A stretch of DNA of 64,000 nucleotides from an uncultured Dehalococcoidia bacterium (GTDB lineage Bacteria > Chloroflexota > Dehalococcoidia > Lucifugimonadales > UBA1123): assembly GCA_951812505.1 (NCBI GenBank), contig CATOSI010000003.1, forward strand, positions 744,001 to 808,000, written 5' to 3'. Positions 57,418 through 64,000 of the stretch are shown here, piece after piece. Under the pieces are notes generated by a model. It was given only the letters and a program-made list of their open reading frames with translations, was not told the DNA's origin and did not search any database. A program made the position numbers and the translations under genes. Within the stretch, counting starts at the first letter, position 1. The number at the start of each line of letters is the position of its first letter.

Positions 57418-58092
57418 ATGTATGGCCTCTCAATGGTCAAGGGTCTGGGCGTAACGATGAAGAACCTGGTGACGCCCGGGCGCATGTTCACCGTAAACCA
57501 GTACCCGGACCGCAAGGTAAGCATCCTCGGTCTGGCGAAGATCAACAACCAGAATCCGGTGTCGTTCGCGCTGAAGCAGCCGGGCCAGGCCTTCAAGGCC
57601 CTGGTCGGCCTCGCGTCTGTCCCAGACAGGCAGTACCAGCATCCCAGGTTCAGGGGCGAGGAGTTCTCCTGGTACGAGAACCGCTGCACGGGATGCGCGT
57701 CGTGCGCCAAATACTGCCCTCTCGGGATAATCAAGATAGTCACCGATCCCGCGAAGACCGACATTCAGGAAGGCGACAAATACTTCCTGGAAGTCTTCGA
57801 TATAGACATCGGGCGGTGCATGTTCTGCGGCCTGTGCGTCGAAGCGTGTCCGTATGATGCGCTCCACATGGGCAGCGGATTCGAGGAAGGCAGATATAAG
57901 CGCTCCGACCTTGTAATAGACAAGGCCAGGCTCGTCGCGTCGCCCAAGCGTCCAAGCCACTGGTACAGGCCGCAGCTCGCCGCGGCGCGGGAGTACAATC
58001 CGCTGGACGGAGACGAGGCCGATTGGCGTGAAGTCCATCGGCACGAAAAGCCTTCGCTGACCGAGCAGCAGAGCAGGTGGGGGCAGCGCTAA
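57418..58092 (+). CDS. nuoI: NADH-quinone oxidoreductase subunit I
   Basis: The 224-residue ferredoxin-like subunit holds two [4Fe-4S] clusters: Cys90, Cys93, Cys96, Cys100 (CTGCASCAKYC) and Cys134, Cys137, Cys140, Cys144 (CMFCGLCVEAC). It has an N-terminal basic segment and a C-terminal tail of about 60 residues rich in Arg, Trp and Glu. In complexes without NuoEFG this subunit may take electrons directly from a ferredoxin-like donor. Its stop overlaps the nuoJ start (TAATG). Confidence 0.96.
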   Translation: MYGLSMVKGLGVTMKNLVTPGRMFTVNQYPDRKVSILGLAKINNQNPVSFALKQPGQAFKALVGLASVPDRQYQHPRFRGEEFSWYENRCTGCASCAKYCPLGIIKIVTDPAKTDIQEGDKYFLEVFDIDIGRCMFCGLCVEACPYDALHMGSGFEEGRYKRSDLVIDKARLVASPKRPSHWYRPQLAAAREYNPLDGDEADWREVHRHEKPSLTEQQSRWGQR

Positions 58093-58649
58093 TGCTGGGA
58101 CAGGGAACAGAGGGTTCGCTATTCGTTGACGTAGCGTTCTGGATGCTGGCGATTTCAAGTATCGTCGCGGCTGTCGCGGTCGTTCAGATGCAAAATCTGT
58201 TCAGGGCGGCTCTCTTCCTGATAGTGTCGTTCATCGCGGTCGCTGGAATGTTCGTGTTGCTGCGGGCCGAATTCATCGCTGCGGTACAGGTACTCATCTA
58301 CGTCGGCGCGATTTCGGTTCTCATCATCTTCGCCATTCTCATGACCGGCGAGGTAGAGCGCGGAAGCGTGGCCCACACGATGAGAATTCCGGTGGCCATT
58401 CTGTCCGCGCTTTTTGGCGCGGCTGCGATTTTCGTCGCGGTCAATACCAACTGGCTCGTTCTCGATACCGTCCTTCAGAATGGAAGCCTGAGCGCGGCGA
58501 CTACGAGTCAGATTGAAAAGGTGTTCTCGAACACAATCCCGTGGATAGGAAGGCTGCTGGTGCAGGACTTCGTTCTGGCGTTCGAAGTGGCGTCGGTCGT
58601 CCTTCTCGCAGCCATCATTGGCGCGCTTGCGCTGATCCGGGAAAGGTGA
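58092..58649 (+). CDS. nuoJ: NADH-quinone oxidoreductase subunit J
   Basis: The 185-residue membrane subunit has five helices, with MLAISSIVAAVAVVQMQNLFRAALFLIVSFIAVAGMFVLLRAEFIAAVQVLIYVGAISVLIIFAILM in the first half, the conserved AEFIAAVQVLIYVGAI segment being the family signature. ATG 58092 overlaps the nuoI stop; an in-frame ATG at 58077 lies inside nuoI. nuoK starts 4 bp after the stop. Confidence 0.95.
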   Translation: MLGQGTEGSLFVDVAFWMLAISSIVAAVAVVQMQNLFRAALFLIVSFIAVAGMFVLLRAEFIAAVQVLIYVGAISVLIIFAILMTGEVERGSVAHTMRIPVAILSALFGAAAIFVAVNTNWLVLDTVLQNGSLSAATTSQIEKVFSNTIPWIGRLLVQDFVLAFEVASVVLLAAIIGALALIRER

Positions 58650-58653
58650 CGCG

Positions 58654-59004
58654 TTGAGCCTCGAGAATTTTCTGATAGTATCCGCGATCCTGTTTTCCAT
58701 CGGGCTCTACGGTGCGCTGTCCAAGCGAAACGCCATTGCCGTGCTTATGTCCGTTGAGCTTATGTTCAACGCGGTGAATCTGGCGGCGGTGGCATTCTCC
58801 CGCTACACGGTTCCCGCCACGCTGGCCAACACCGGCTCCAGGGCGTCGGATATAGCGCAGTCCCTTCTCACAGGTCAGATATTCGCCATATTTATCATCA
58901 CGATAGCGGCGGCGGAGGTCGCCCTGGGACTGGCTATCGTCATCGCGATTTACAGAAGCCGTTCGACCGTCTTCGTGACGGACGCAGCCCAGATGAAGAA
59001 CTAA
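58654..59004 (+). CDS. nuoK: NADH-quinone oxidoreductase subunit K
   Basis: The 116-residue subunit has three helices with ALSKRNAIAVLMSVELMFNAVNLAAVAFSRY, where the Glu of VELM is a conserved proton-channel residue, and QIFAIFIITIAAAEVALGLAIVIAIYR with a second Glu. It starts at TTG 58654. A run of small residues between (ATLANTGSRASDIAQSLLTG) is a little longer than usual. It is followed by a small unknown gene and not directly by nuoL. Confidence 0.95.
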   Translation: MSLENFLIVSAILFSIGLYGALSKRNAIAVLMSVELMFNAVNLAAVAFSRYTVPATLANTGSRASDIAQSLLTGQIFAIFIITIAAAEVALGLAIVIAIYRSRSTVFVTDAAQMKN

Positions 59005-59016
59005 GGGAACCTTCTT

Positions 59017-59211
59017 ATGTGGGTTGAATACAGAACCGCGCCAAATCTGATGATGGCTGAGATGTGGAAAGACGTCTTGGAAGGGGACGGGCTTCCCACC
59101 AAGATTCTTCCGGTCGGCGACATAATCGAGTGGGGCGAGCGAGTGTCGTACAAGATTTACGTCCCCAAGGGTCGGGAACACGTGGCCGACGAAATTCTGA
59201 GGAAGCTGTAG
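59017..59211 (+). CDS. 64-residue unknown protein between nuoK and nuoL
   Basis: A short protein, MWVEYRTAPNLMMAEMWKDVLEGDGLPTKILPVGD..., ending IYVPKGREHVADEILRKL. It has an N-terminal helix, two beta strands and a C-terminal helix in prediction by eye, no Cys and no membrane segment. It starts 12 bp after nuoK, near AAGGGAACC, and its stop is directly followed by the nuoL ATG, so it is surely co-translated. It resembles DUF2007-type putative signal-transducing proteins in the pattern of a small alpha-beta fold with a C-terminal ADEILRKL. A role in complex I assembly or regulation is inference. Confidence 0.85.
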   Translation: MWVEYRTAPNLMMAEMWKDVLEGDGLPTKILPVGDIIEWGERVSYKIYVPKGREHVADEILRKL

Positions 59212-61305
59212 ATGATATCCGAATCGCTGGTATGGCTTACTCTGTTCGCCCCGTTGGCGTCGTTTCTGGTAATTGCCTTCATCATATGGCCCGCATCCCG
59301 TATTCGTACCTACGGTGGATTTTTGGCATCCGGCTCGCATGAGTCGGCAGACGACTCCCACGACTCATCTCCCTCCGGCAGTCACGAGTCCCCCAGGGAC
59401 ATCTTGGGCTTCTCTGCGAGCCTTGTAACGATAATCGCTGTGGGTGCCGCTTTCGTCATATCGCTGATGGCGCTGTCCGCGACGATCACCGGACACGGGC
59501 ACGTAGAGTTCGAACCTCACCACTGGCTCACGGTAGGGACTTTCGAGCTCAACGTCGGAATCCTGATGGACCCGCTCACCGCGGTCATGCTGGTCGTAGT
59601 AACCGGCGTGAGCCTGATGGTGCAGATATACTCCGTGGGTTACATGAGCGAAGAAGACAACCCGGCCTACGCCCGATACTACGCTTACATGTCCCTATTC
59701 ACCGCTTCGATGGTCGGCCTCGTGTTGGCGTCGAGCATAATCCAGATCTTCGTATTCTGGGAGTTGGTAGGGCTATGTTCCTACCTTCTGATAGGCTTCT
59801 GGTACGGACGCACATCCGCGGCGAACGCGGCCAAGAAAGCGTTCATCGTAACCCGCGTGGGCGACTTTGGCTTCCTGCTTGCTATTCTGTACCTTTTTAC
59901 GAACCAGGACCTGCTGGCAGCTTCCGGCTTGAACGGCCTCGACGTTATAGACCTCTACAAGGCAGTTGAACTCGGACTGATTTCGGGCGCGATTGCCACC
60001 TGGGTGGCCGCTGGCATATTCGCCGGCGCCATCGGAAAGTCGGGACAGTTCCCGCTGCACACCTGGCTGCCTGACGCGATGGAAGGCCCGACTCCCGTTA
60101 GCGCGCTCATTCATGCCGCGACGATGGTCGCTGCGGGTGTGTTCCTTGTTGCTCGTTTCTTCCCCGTGTTCCAGGCTTCCAGCGAGATGATGATGGTCGT
60201 CGCGCTTATCGGCGGCTTCACTGCCATATTCGCGGCTTCCATGGGACTGGTCGCCAACGACATCAAGCGAGTTCTCGCATACTCAACCGTCAGCCAGCTT
60301 GGGTACATGATGCTGGCGTTGGGAGTGGGCGCCTACGCATTCGCCATTTTCCACCTGTTCACCCACGCCTTCTTCAAGGCGCTGCTCTTCCTGGGGTCGG
60401 GGTCGGTCAATCACGCTTCCGGCACATTCAATATGAAATATATGGGAGGTCTGCGGCGATATATGCCCTGGACGTATATTACGTTCCTGTCCGGCAGCGT
60501 TGCGCTGGCGGGCATCTTCCCGACTTCGGGATTCTGGAGCAAGGACGAGATTCTCGCGAGCGCATTCCACGCCGGCGACGCGGTGGGATATCTGGTGTAC
60601 GCGCTCGGACTTGCGGCGGTGTTCATGACGGCGTTCTATATGTTCCGCGCCCTGTTCATGACTTTCGACGGCGATTTCAGGGGTGGAGCGGACTCCGAAA
60701 CGCAGGATACACGCGAGGAAGAGGTCGAGGAACTACACTTGGGACACGTAAGCCTGCACGAGTCCCCTTGGGTGATGGTCGTTCCCATGGCGATTCTTGC
60801 CGTTCTCGCGATTCTGGTGGGTTTCATATCGAACCCTCTGGTTGACCTCGGCATCGTGCCCGCTCACTGGTTTACTCACTTCCTCGGCGAAGGATGGGTG
60901 GCGGTCAAGATTCCGAGCTTCGACATCGTGCTTGCCATTATCTCCACGGCCGTAGCGGTTGCGGGCATATTCGTAGCCTACATGATGTACTATCGGCAGC
61001 AATGGTCTGCTGAGGCTATGGGGCAGCGATTCAGGTCGGCCTACACCACGCTCAGTAGGAAATACTATTTCGACGAGTTGTATGAGGATGTTCTTGTACG
61101 CCGCGTGTTCTATAACGGCGCGGCCCGCATACTGGACTGGGGTGACAAGAACGTCGTTGACTGGGTTGCGGACAGGATCGGATGGCTTGGAGCCAATGTG
61201 GGAACGCCCCTGCGTCAACTCCAGACCGGTCAGCTTCAACAGTATGGAGCGGCCATATCGGTCGGCATATTGATAATGCTGGGCCTGTACTTGTGGTTCC
61301 TCTAG
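59212..61305 (+). CDS. nuoL: NADH-quinone oxidoreductase subunit L
   Basis: The 697-residue antiporter-like subunit has the core FELNVGILMDPLTAVMLVVVTGVSLMVQIYSVGYM, VFWELVGLCSYLLIGFWYGR with the essential Glu, GKSGQFPLHTWLPDAMEGPTPVSALIHAATMVAAGVFLVAR, and KDEILASAF. Residues 41-61, between the first two helices, form a Ser/His/Asp/Glu-rich loop with two SHES units (GSHESADDSHD ... SGSHESP), not usual in this place. A second hydrophilic segment (about 490-515, GGADSETQDTREEEVEELHLGH) lies in the late loop. The C-terminal half carries the long lateral helix. A REP-like palindrome lies between this gene and nuoM. Confidence 0.96.
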   Translation: MISESLVWLTLFAPLASFLVIAFIIWPASRIRTYGGFLASGSHESADDSHDSSPSGSHESPRDILGFSASLVTIIAVGAAFVISLMALSATITGHGHVEFEPHHWLTVGTFELNVGILMDPLTAVMLVVVTGVSLMVQIYSVGYMSEEDNPAYARYYAYMSLFTASMVGLVLASSIIQIFVFWELVGLCSYLLIGFWYGRTSAANAAKKAFIVTRVGDFGFLLAILYLFTNQDLLAASGLNGLDVIDLYKAVELGLISGAIATWVAAGIFAGAIGKSGQFPLHTWLPDAMEGPTPVSALIHAATMVAAGVFLVARFFPVFQASSEMMMVVALIGGFTAIFAASMGLVANDIKRVLAYSTVSQLGYMMLALGVGAYAFAIFHLFTHAFFKALLFLGSGSVNHASGTFNMKYMGGLRRYMPWTYITFLSGSVALAGIFPTSGFWSKDEILASAFHAGDAVGYLVYALGLAAVFMTAFYMFRALFMTFDGDFRGGADSETQDTREEEVEELHLGHVSLHESPWVMVVPMAILAVLAILVGFISNPLVDLGIVPAHWFTHFLGEGWVAVKIPSFDIVLAIISTAVAVAGIFVAYMMYYRQQWSAEAMGQRFRSAYTTLSRKYYFDELYEDVLVRRVFYNGAARILDWGDKNVVDWVADRIGWLGANVGTPLRQLQTGQLQQYGAAISVGILIMLGLYLWFL

Positions 61306-61322
61306 GCCATGTTGATATTTAT

Positions 61323-61350
61323 CGTCATTCCCGCGAAGGCGGGAATCCAC
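61323..61350 (+). repeat. REP-like palindrome within the nuo operon
   Basis: CGTCATTCCCGCGAAGGCGG... with a CCCGC/GCGGG stem, in the 126-bp gap between nuoL and nuoM, 17 bp after the nuoL stop. It may act as an RNA stem inside the operon transcript. Confidence 0.8.
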
Positions 61351-61431
61351 TAGCCTCAGGTGTCTGGGGCGTGGCAAAAATATAACTGGATGCAACGTTA
61401 GTTTTCAGATAGTCGCAAGGGAAAGAAAAAC

Positions 61432-62949
61432 TTGTTCGAAGGTTGGCTGACAATCGCGGTATTCTTGCCGATAGCGGCAGCGGTCCTGATAGCGCTGTTC
61501 GGGCGGAATGCCGTCATGGTGAAATGGTTCGCGGCGATTGTTTCGCTGGTCGAACTCGTGCTGACGTTCGTGATATTTCTCCTATATGACACGTCTCACG
61601 GCGCAGCGCAGTACCAGCTTGTTGACAAAGCCACCAACTGGATTCCAATCGAGTCGTTCAGGGTGCAGTACTTCCTTGCCGTTGACGGACTGAGCGCGCC
61701 GCTGGTCCTGCTCACCGGTCTGCTCGGAATGGTGGCGATATTTGCCTCATGGAGCATCGCCCACCGGGTCAGAGAGTATTTCGTCTGGCTGCTCGCGCTG
61801 CAGGGCGTTGTCATGGGAGTGTTCACCTCGTTGGACTTCTTCCTGTTCTTCCTGTTCTGGGAACTGGAACTCATCCCCATGTTCTTCCTCATATCCATAT
61901 GGGGAACCGGACGGCGTGAATACTCCGCGATGAAGTTCCTCATATTCACGATACTCGGCAGCGCGTTTATGCTGGTCGGCATCCTCGTTCTGTTCTTCTC
62001 TACTGGAACGTTCGACATGACCGAACTGCCCGCGGCTATAAGCGAAAGCAGACTGTTGCTCCCTTCGCTCGTCGTCTTCGCGATGCTGTTCGTGGCATTC
62101 GCGGTCAAGCTCCCGATTTGGCCCCTGCATACCTGGCTGCCGGACGCTCACACCGACGCGCCGACAGCGGCAAGCGTAATGCTCGCCGGCGTACTCCTTA
62201 AGATGGGTGCCTACGGGATGTTCCGAGTGTCGGCGGCGATGTTCCCCGACGTGCTGAGAGACGTATCCTGGCTGCTCGCCGTGGCGGGCGTAGTGAATAT
62301 CCTGTACGGCGCGTCCGTAGTCCTGCGACAGACGGATATGAAGAGGCTGATCGCCTTCAGCTCGATAAGCCATATGGGATTCGTAGTGCTCGGGTTGTCG
62401 TCCGCGGTAGGCGTCGCCGGACAAATATCGCCGCTCGGACTGACGGGAGCGTCGCTCCAGATGTTCACGCACGGCGCGATAACGGGACTGCTGTTCCTCC
62501 TCGTCGGTTACGTATATGAAAGGGCGCACACCAGGCACATACCGGACCTCGGCGGACTCGCGGTGAATATGCCGGTGCTCTCGGCGTCGCTTGCGGTCGC
62601 CGGGCTCGCGTCGCTGGGCCTTCCGGCGACGGCGGGTTTCGTCTCCGAGATTCACGTCTTCCTTGGAACATTCCCCGTCTGGAGTTGGCTGACCGCGATA
62701 GGCGCGTTCGGCGTGGTACTTACGGCAGGATACATACTGTGGATGCTGCAGCGCGTTATGTTCGGTCCGCGCAATTCGAGGCTGGACGATCTGACCGACG
62801 CCACTCCCTTGGAAATGGTCCCCGTGGCGGCCCTGATAATAGCGATAATGGTTGTCGGGATATTCCCCTCGACTATAGCGGACGTATTCTCGACCGGCGT
62901 GGCCCCCATAGTAGATTCCCTGCAAAATGCAGTAACCGGCGTCCAGTAA
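61432..62949 (+). CDS. nuoM: NADH-quinone oxidoreductase subunit M
   Basis: The 505-residue antiporter-like subunit starts at TTG 61432 after AAGGGAAAG. Features are YFLAVDGLSAPLVLLTGLLGMVAIFASW, LFWELELIPMFFLISIWGTGRREYSAMKFLIFTILGSAFMLVGI (with the key Glu residues), KLPIWPLHTWLPDAHTDAPTAASVMLAGVLLKMGAYGMFR and DMKRLIAFSSISHMGFVVLGL. It has about 14 helices. It is separated from nuoL by 126 bp with a palindrome. Confidence 0.96.
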   Translation: MFEGWLTIAVFLPIAAAVLIALFGRNAVMVKWFAAIVSLVELVLTFVIFLLYDTSHGAAQYQLVDKATNWIPIESFRVQYFLAVDGLSAPLVLLTGLLGMVAIFASWSIAHRVREYFVWLLALQGVVMGVFTSLDFFLFFLFWELELIPMFFLISIWGTGRREYSAMKFLIFTILGSAFMLVGILVLFFSTGTFDMTELPAAISESRLLLPSLVVFAMLFVAFAVKLPIWPLHTWLPDAHTDAPTAASVMLAGVLLKMGAYGMFRVSAAMFPDVLRDVSWLLAVAGVVNILYGASVVLRQTDMKRLIAFSSISHMGFVVLGLSSAVGVAGQISPLGLTGASLQMFTHGAITGLLFLLVGYVYERAHTRHIPDLGGLAVNMPVLSASLAVAGLASLGLPATAGFVSEIHVFLGTFPVWSWLTAIGAFGVVLTAGYILWMLQRVMFGPRNSRLDDLTDATPLEMVPVAALIIAIMVVGIFPSTIADVFSTGVAPIVDSLQNAVTGVQ

Positions 62950-62971
62950 TCAAGCGCACCGCGAGCCCATA

Positions 62972-64000
62972 ATGACGTTACACGACATATACCTGCTATC
63001 CCCCGAAATATCGCTCGCAGCGATAGCGATGGCGCTCATTCTGCTCGATCTCTTCGTCTCTCGAAAGAGCATTCTGGCAGTATTCGGTGTTGTAGGACTG
63101 GCGGTTCCCGTAATTCTCAGCGTTGTACTGTGGTTGGATCTGGACAACTCCTCCACAAGTCAGATGCAAGGCGTTTTCGGAACGCTCGTTGTGGACAAGT
63201 TCAGCCTGTTCTTCAAGTTCCTGCTTTCGGCGGCGGCCGCGCTCGTCATTCTCATGTCGAACGGTTACGTCCAGCGAATCCGACGATTTCAGGGCGAATT
63301 CTACGGGCTGGTCCTTCTGGCGACGACCGGGATGATGCTTCTCCCGTCCGCGACGGAGCTAATCTCCATTTACGTCGCGCTCGAACTCACCGCGCTTCCT
63401 TCAGCTGCGCTCGCGGCGTTCCTGCGAGATGGTAGGTCTGCCGAATCCGGCATGAAGTTCCTGATACTGAGCGCCATAAGCTCCGCCGTGCTGCTCTACG
63501 GAATGGTGTTCATCTACGGATTCACAGGCACGACATCTCTCGAAGGCATAGCGGCGCAGATCGAGCGACTGCTCTCATACGGCGTGCTCGATCCGCAGGC
63601 TGCGTTCGGGGACAACAAGGCGTTGCTGTTTGGCATCATTCTTCTGATAGCGGGCTTCGGCTTCAAGATTTCGAGTGTGCCGTTCCAGTTCTGGGCCCCC
63701 GACGTATATGAAGGCGCGCCCACCCCGATCACGGCGTTCCTCTCGGTCGCTTCCAAGGCTGCCGGTTTCGCGGTCATTCTTCGCCTGTTCTACATATCGT
63801 TCCCGTTCGACGTTTTCAGCGAAAACTGGGCGGCCATATTCGCGATTCTGAGCATCGCTTCCATGACTTTCGGCAACCTTGTTGCCATCAGGCAGAACAA
63901 CATCAAGCGAATGTTGGCCTACAGCACGATAGCCCACGCGGGATACGTGATGGTCGGACTCGCCGCCTTCGCCGCCCGCGCGCAGACCGGCAGCATGGAC
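62972..64000 (+). CDS. nuoN: NADH-quinone oxidoreductase subunit N (3' end outside window)
   Basis: The frame starts at ATG 62972, 22 bp after nuoM, and stays open for 343 codons to the window edge. It encodes IYLLSPEISLAAIAMALILLDLF at the start, FGTLVVDKFSLFFKFLLSAAAALVILMS, LELTALPSAALAAFLRDGRSAESGMKFLILSAISSAVLLYGMVFIYG, GFGFKISSVPFQFWAPDVYEGAPTPITAFLSVASKAAGFAV and NIKRMLAYSTIAHAGYVMVGL. These are NuoN core elements, with the LELTALP acidic residue and the SVPFQFWAPDVYEGAP motif. It is the last classical subunit of the operon. Confidence 0.95.
   Translation, partial: MTLHDIYLLSPEISLAAIAMALILLDLFVSRKSILAVFGVVGLAVPVILSVVLWLDLDNSSTSQMQGVFGTLVVDKFSLFFKFLLSAAAALVILMSNGYVQRIRRFQGEFYGLVLLATTGMMLLPSATELISIYVALELTALPSAALAAFLRDGRSAESGMKFLILSAISSAVLLYGMVFIYGFTGTTSLEGIAAQIERLLSYGVLDPQAAFGDNKALLFGIILLIAGFGFKISSVPFQFWAPDVYEGAPTPITAFLSVASKAAGFAVILRLFYISFPFDVFSENWAAIFAILSIASMTFGNLVAIRQNNIKRMLAYSTIAHAGYVMVGLAAFAARAQTGSMD

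Noticed and set aside
24915-61350. Dispersed GTCATTCCCGCG palindromes as a CRISPR array
   Set aside because: The units are single, far apart, with no regular spacers and no cas genes in the window.
1-64000. tRNA or rRNA genes
   Set aside because: I found no cloverleaf with a TTC-A-A loop pattern or rRNA-like stretch in the gaps by eye; a tRNAscan run would be decisive.

Overview
The window is one continuous piece of a bacterial chromosome with no rRNA or tRNA genes that I could find. The gene content suggests an uncultured member of the Chloroflexota, close to Dehalococcoidia/SAR202; this is an inference. The support is a prokaryotic inositol-phosphate synthase with a CDP-alcohol phosphatidyltransferase and a PimA-like glycosyltransferase, an 11-gene nuo operon without nuoEFG, a fused 2-oxoacid:ferredoxin oxidoreductase, many scattered oxidoreductases and hydrolases, and frequent TTG and GTG starts. 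Gene density is high and strand switches are frequent.

Layout. 1-8.5 kb: the end of a methyltransferase gene, a 319-bp mobile element, a DUF3500 gene, a leftward run rnhA-moaC-Cys/Met PLP enzyme, a crotonase, and a leftward run of Gfo/Idh/MocA oxidoreductase, VOC protein, agmatinase and a DUF4160/DUF2442 pair. 8.7-16.7 kb: a molybdenum hydroxylase large subunit without its partners, two Uma2-type nuclease-fold genes, a quinone-type oxidoreductase, a YtcJ-like amidohydrolase, rluD and lspA. 16.8-24.8 kb: galE, ino1, a GT4 glycosyltransferase and a CDP-alcohol phosphatidyltransferase (an inositol phospholipid route), then three exported or unknown proteins, two with HExxH metallopeptidase motifs. 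25-31.7 kb: hflK-hflC, ybeY, and dnaX-ybaB-recR-recO. 31.7-38.3 kb: a bicupin, korA-korB, a nucleotidyltransferase, a toxin-antitoxin pair whose PIN toxin carries an amber codon, and holA. 38.4-46 kb: an FtsX-type permease, a peptide-type solute-binding lipoprotein, a YbhN-like membrane protein, a TatD hydrolase, a nucleoside hydrolase and the second copy of the 319-bp element. 46.1-53.2 kb: a leftward carbohydrate and small-molecule cluster (epimerase, DUF6379 protein, class II aldolase, FGGY kinase, hydroxyacid dehydrogenase, nucleosidase-like protein) and a polyprenyl diphosphate synthase. 53.6-64 kb: nuoABCDHIJK, a 64-residue unknown protein, nuoL, nuoM and a nuoN that runs off the window.

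Biology. KorAB would reduce ferredoxin, and the nuo operon lacks the NADH-oxidising module, so ferredoxin (or another low-potential donor) may feed complex I. This is inference. The most striking non-coding signal is a set of small non-autonomous elements. Two 319-bp copies have 16/19-matching terminal inverted repeats and perfect 9-bp target duplications. Two nearly identical 111-bp copies and a 152-bp relative carry a REP-like palindrome and are also flanked by direct repeats. About ten degenerate or partial copies of the palindrome lie in intergenic gaps, and where the flanking genes are co-directional it always reads with them. Three of these elements lie a short distance upstream of good promoter-like sequences (ybeY/dnaX, korAB and nuo).
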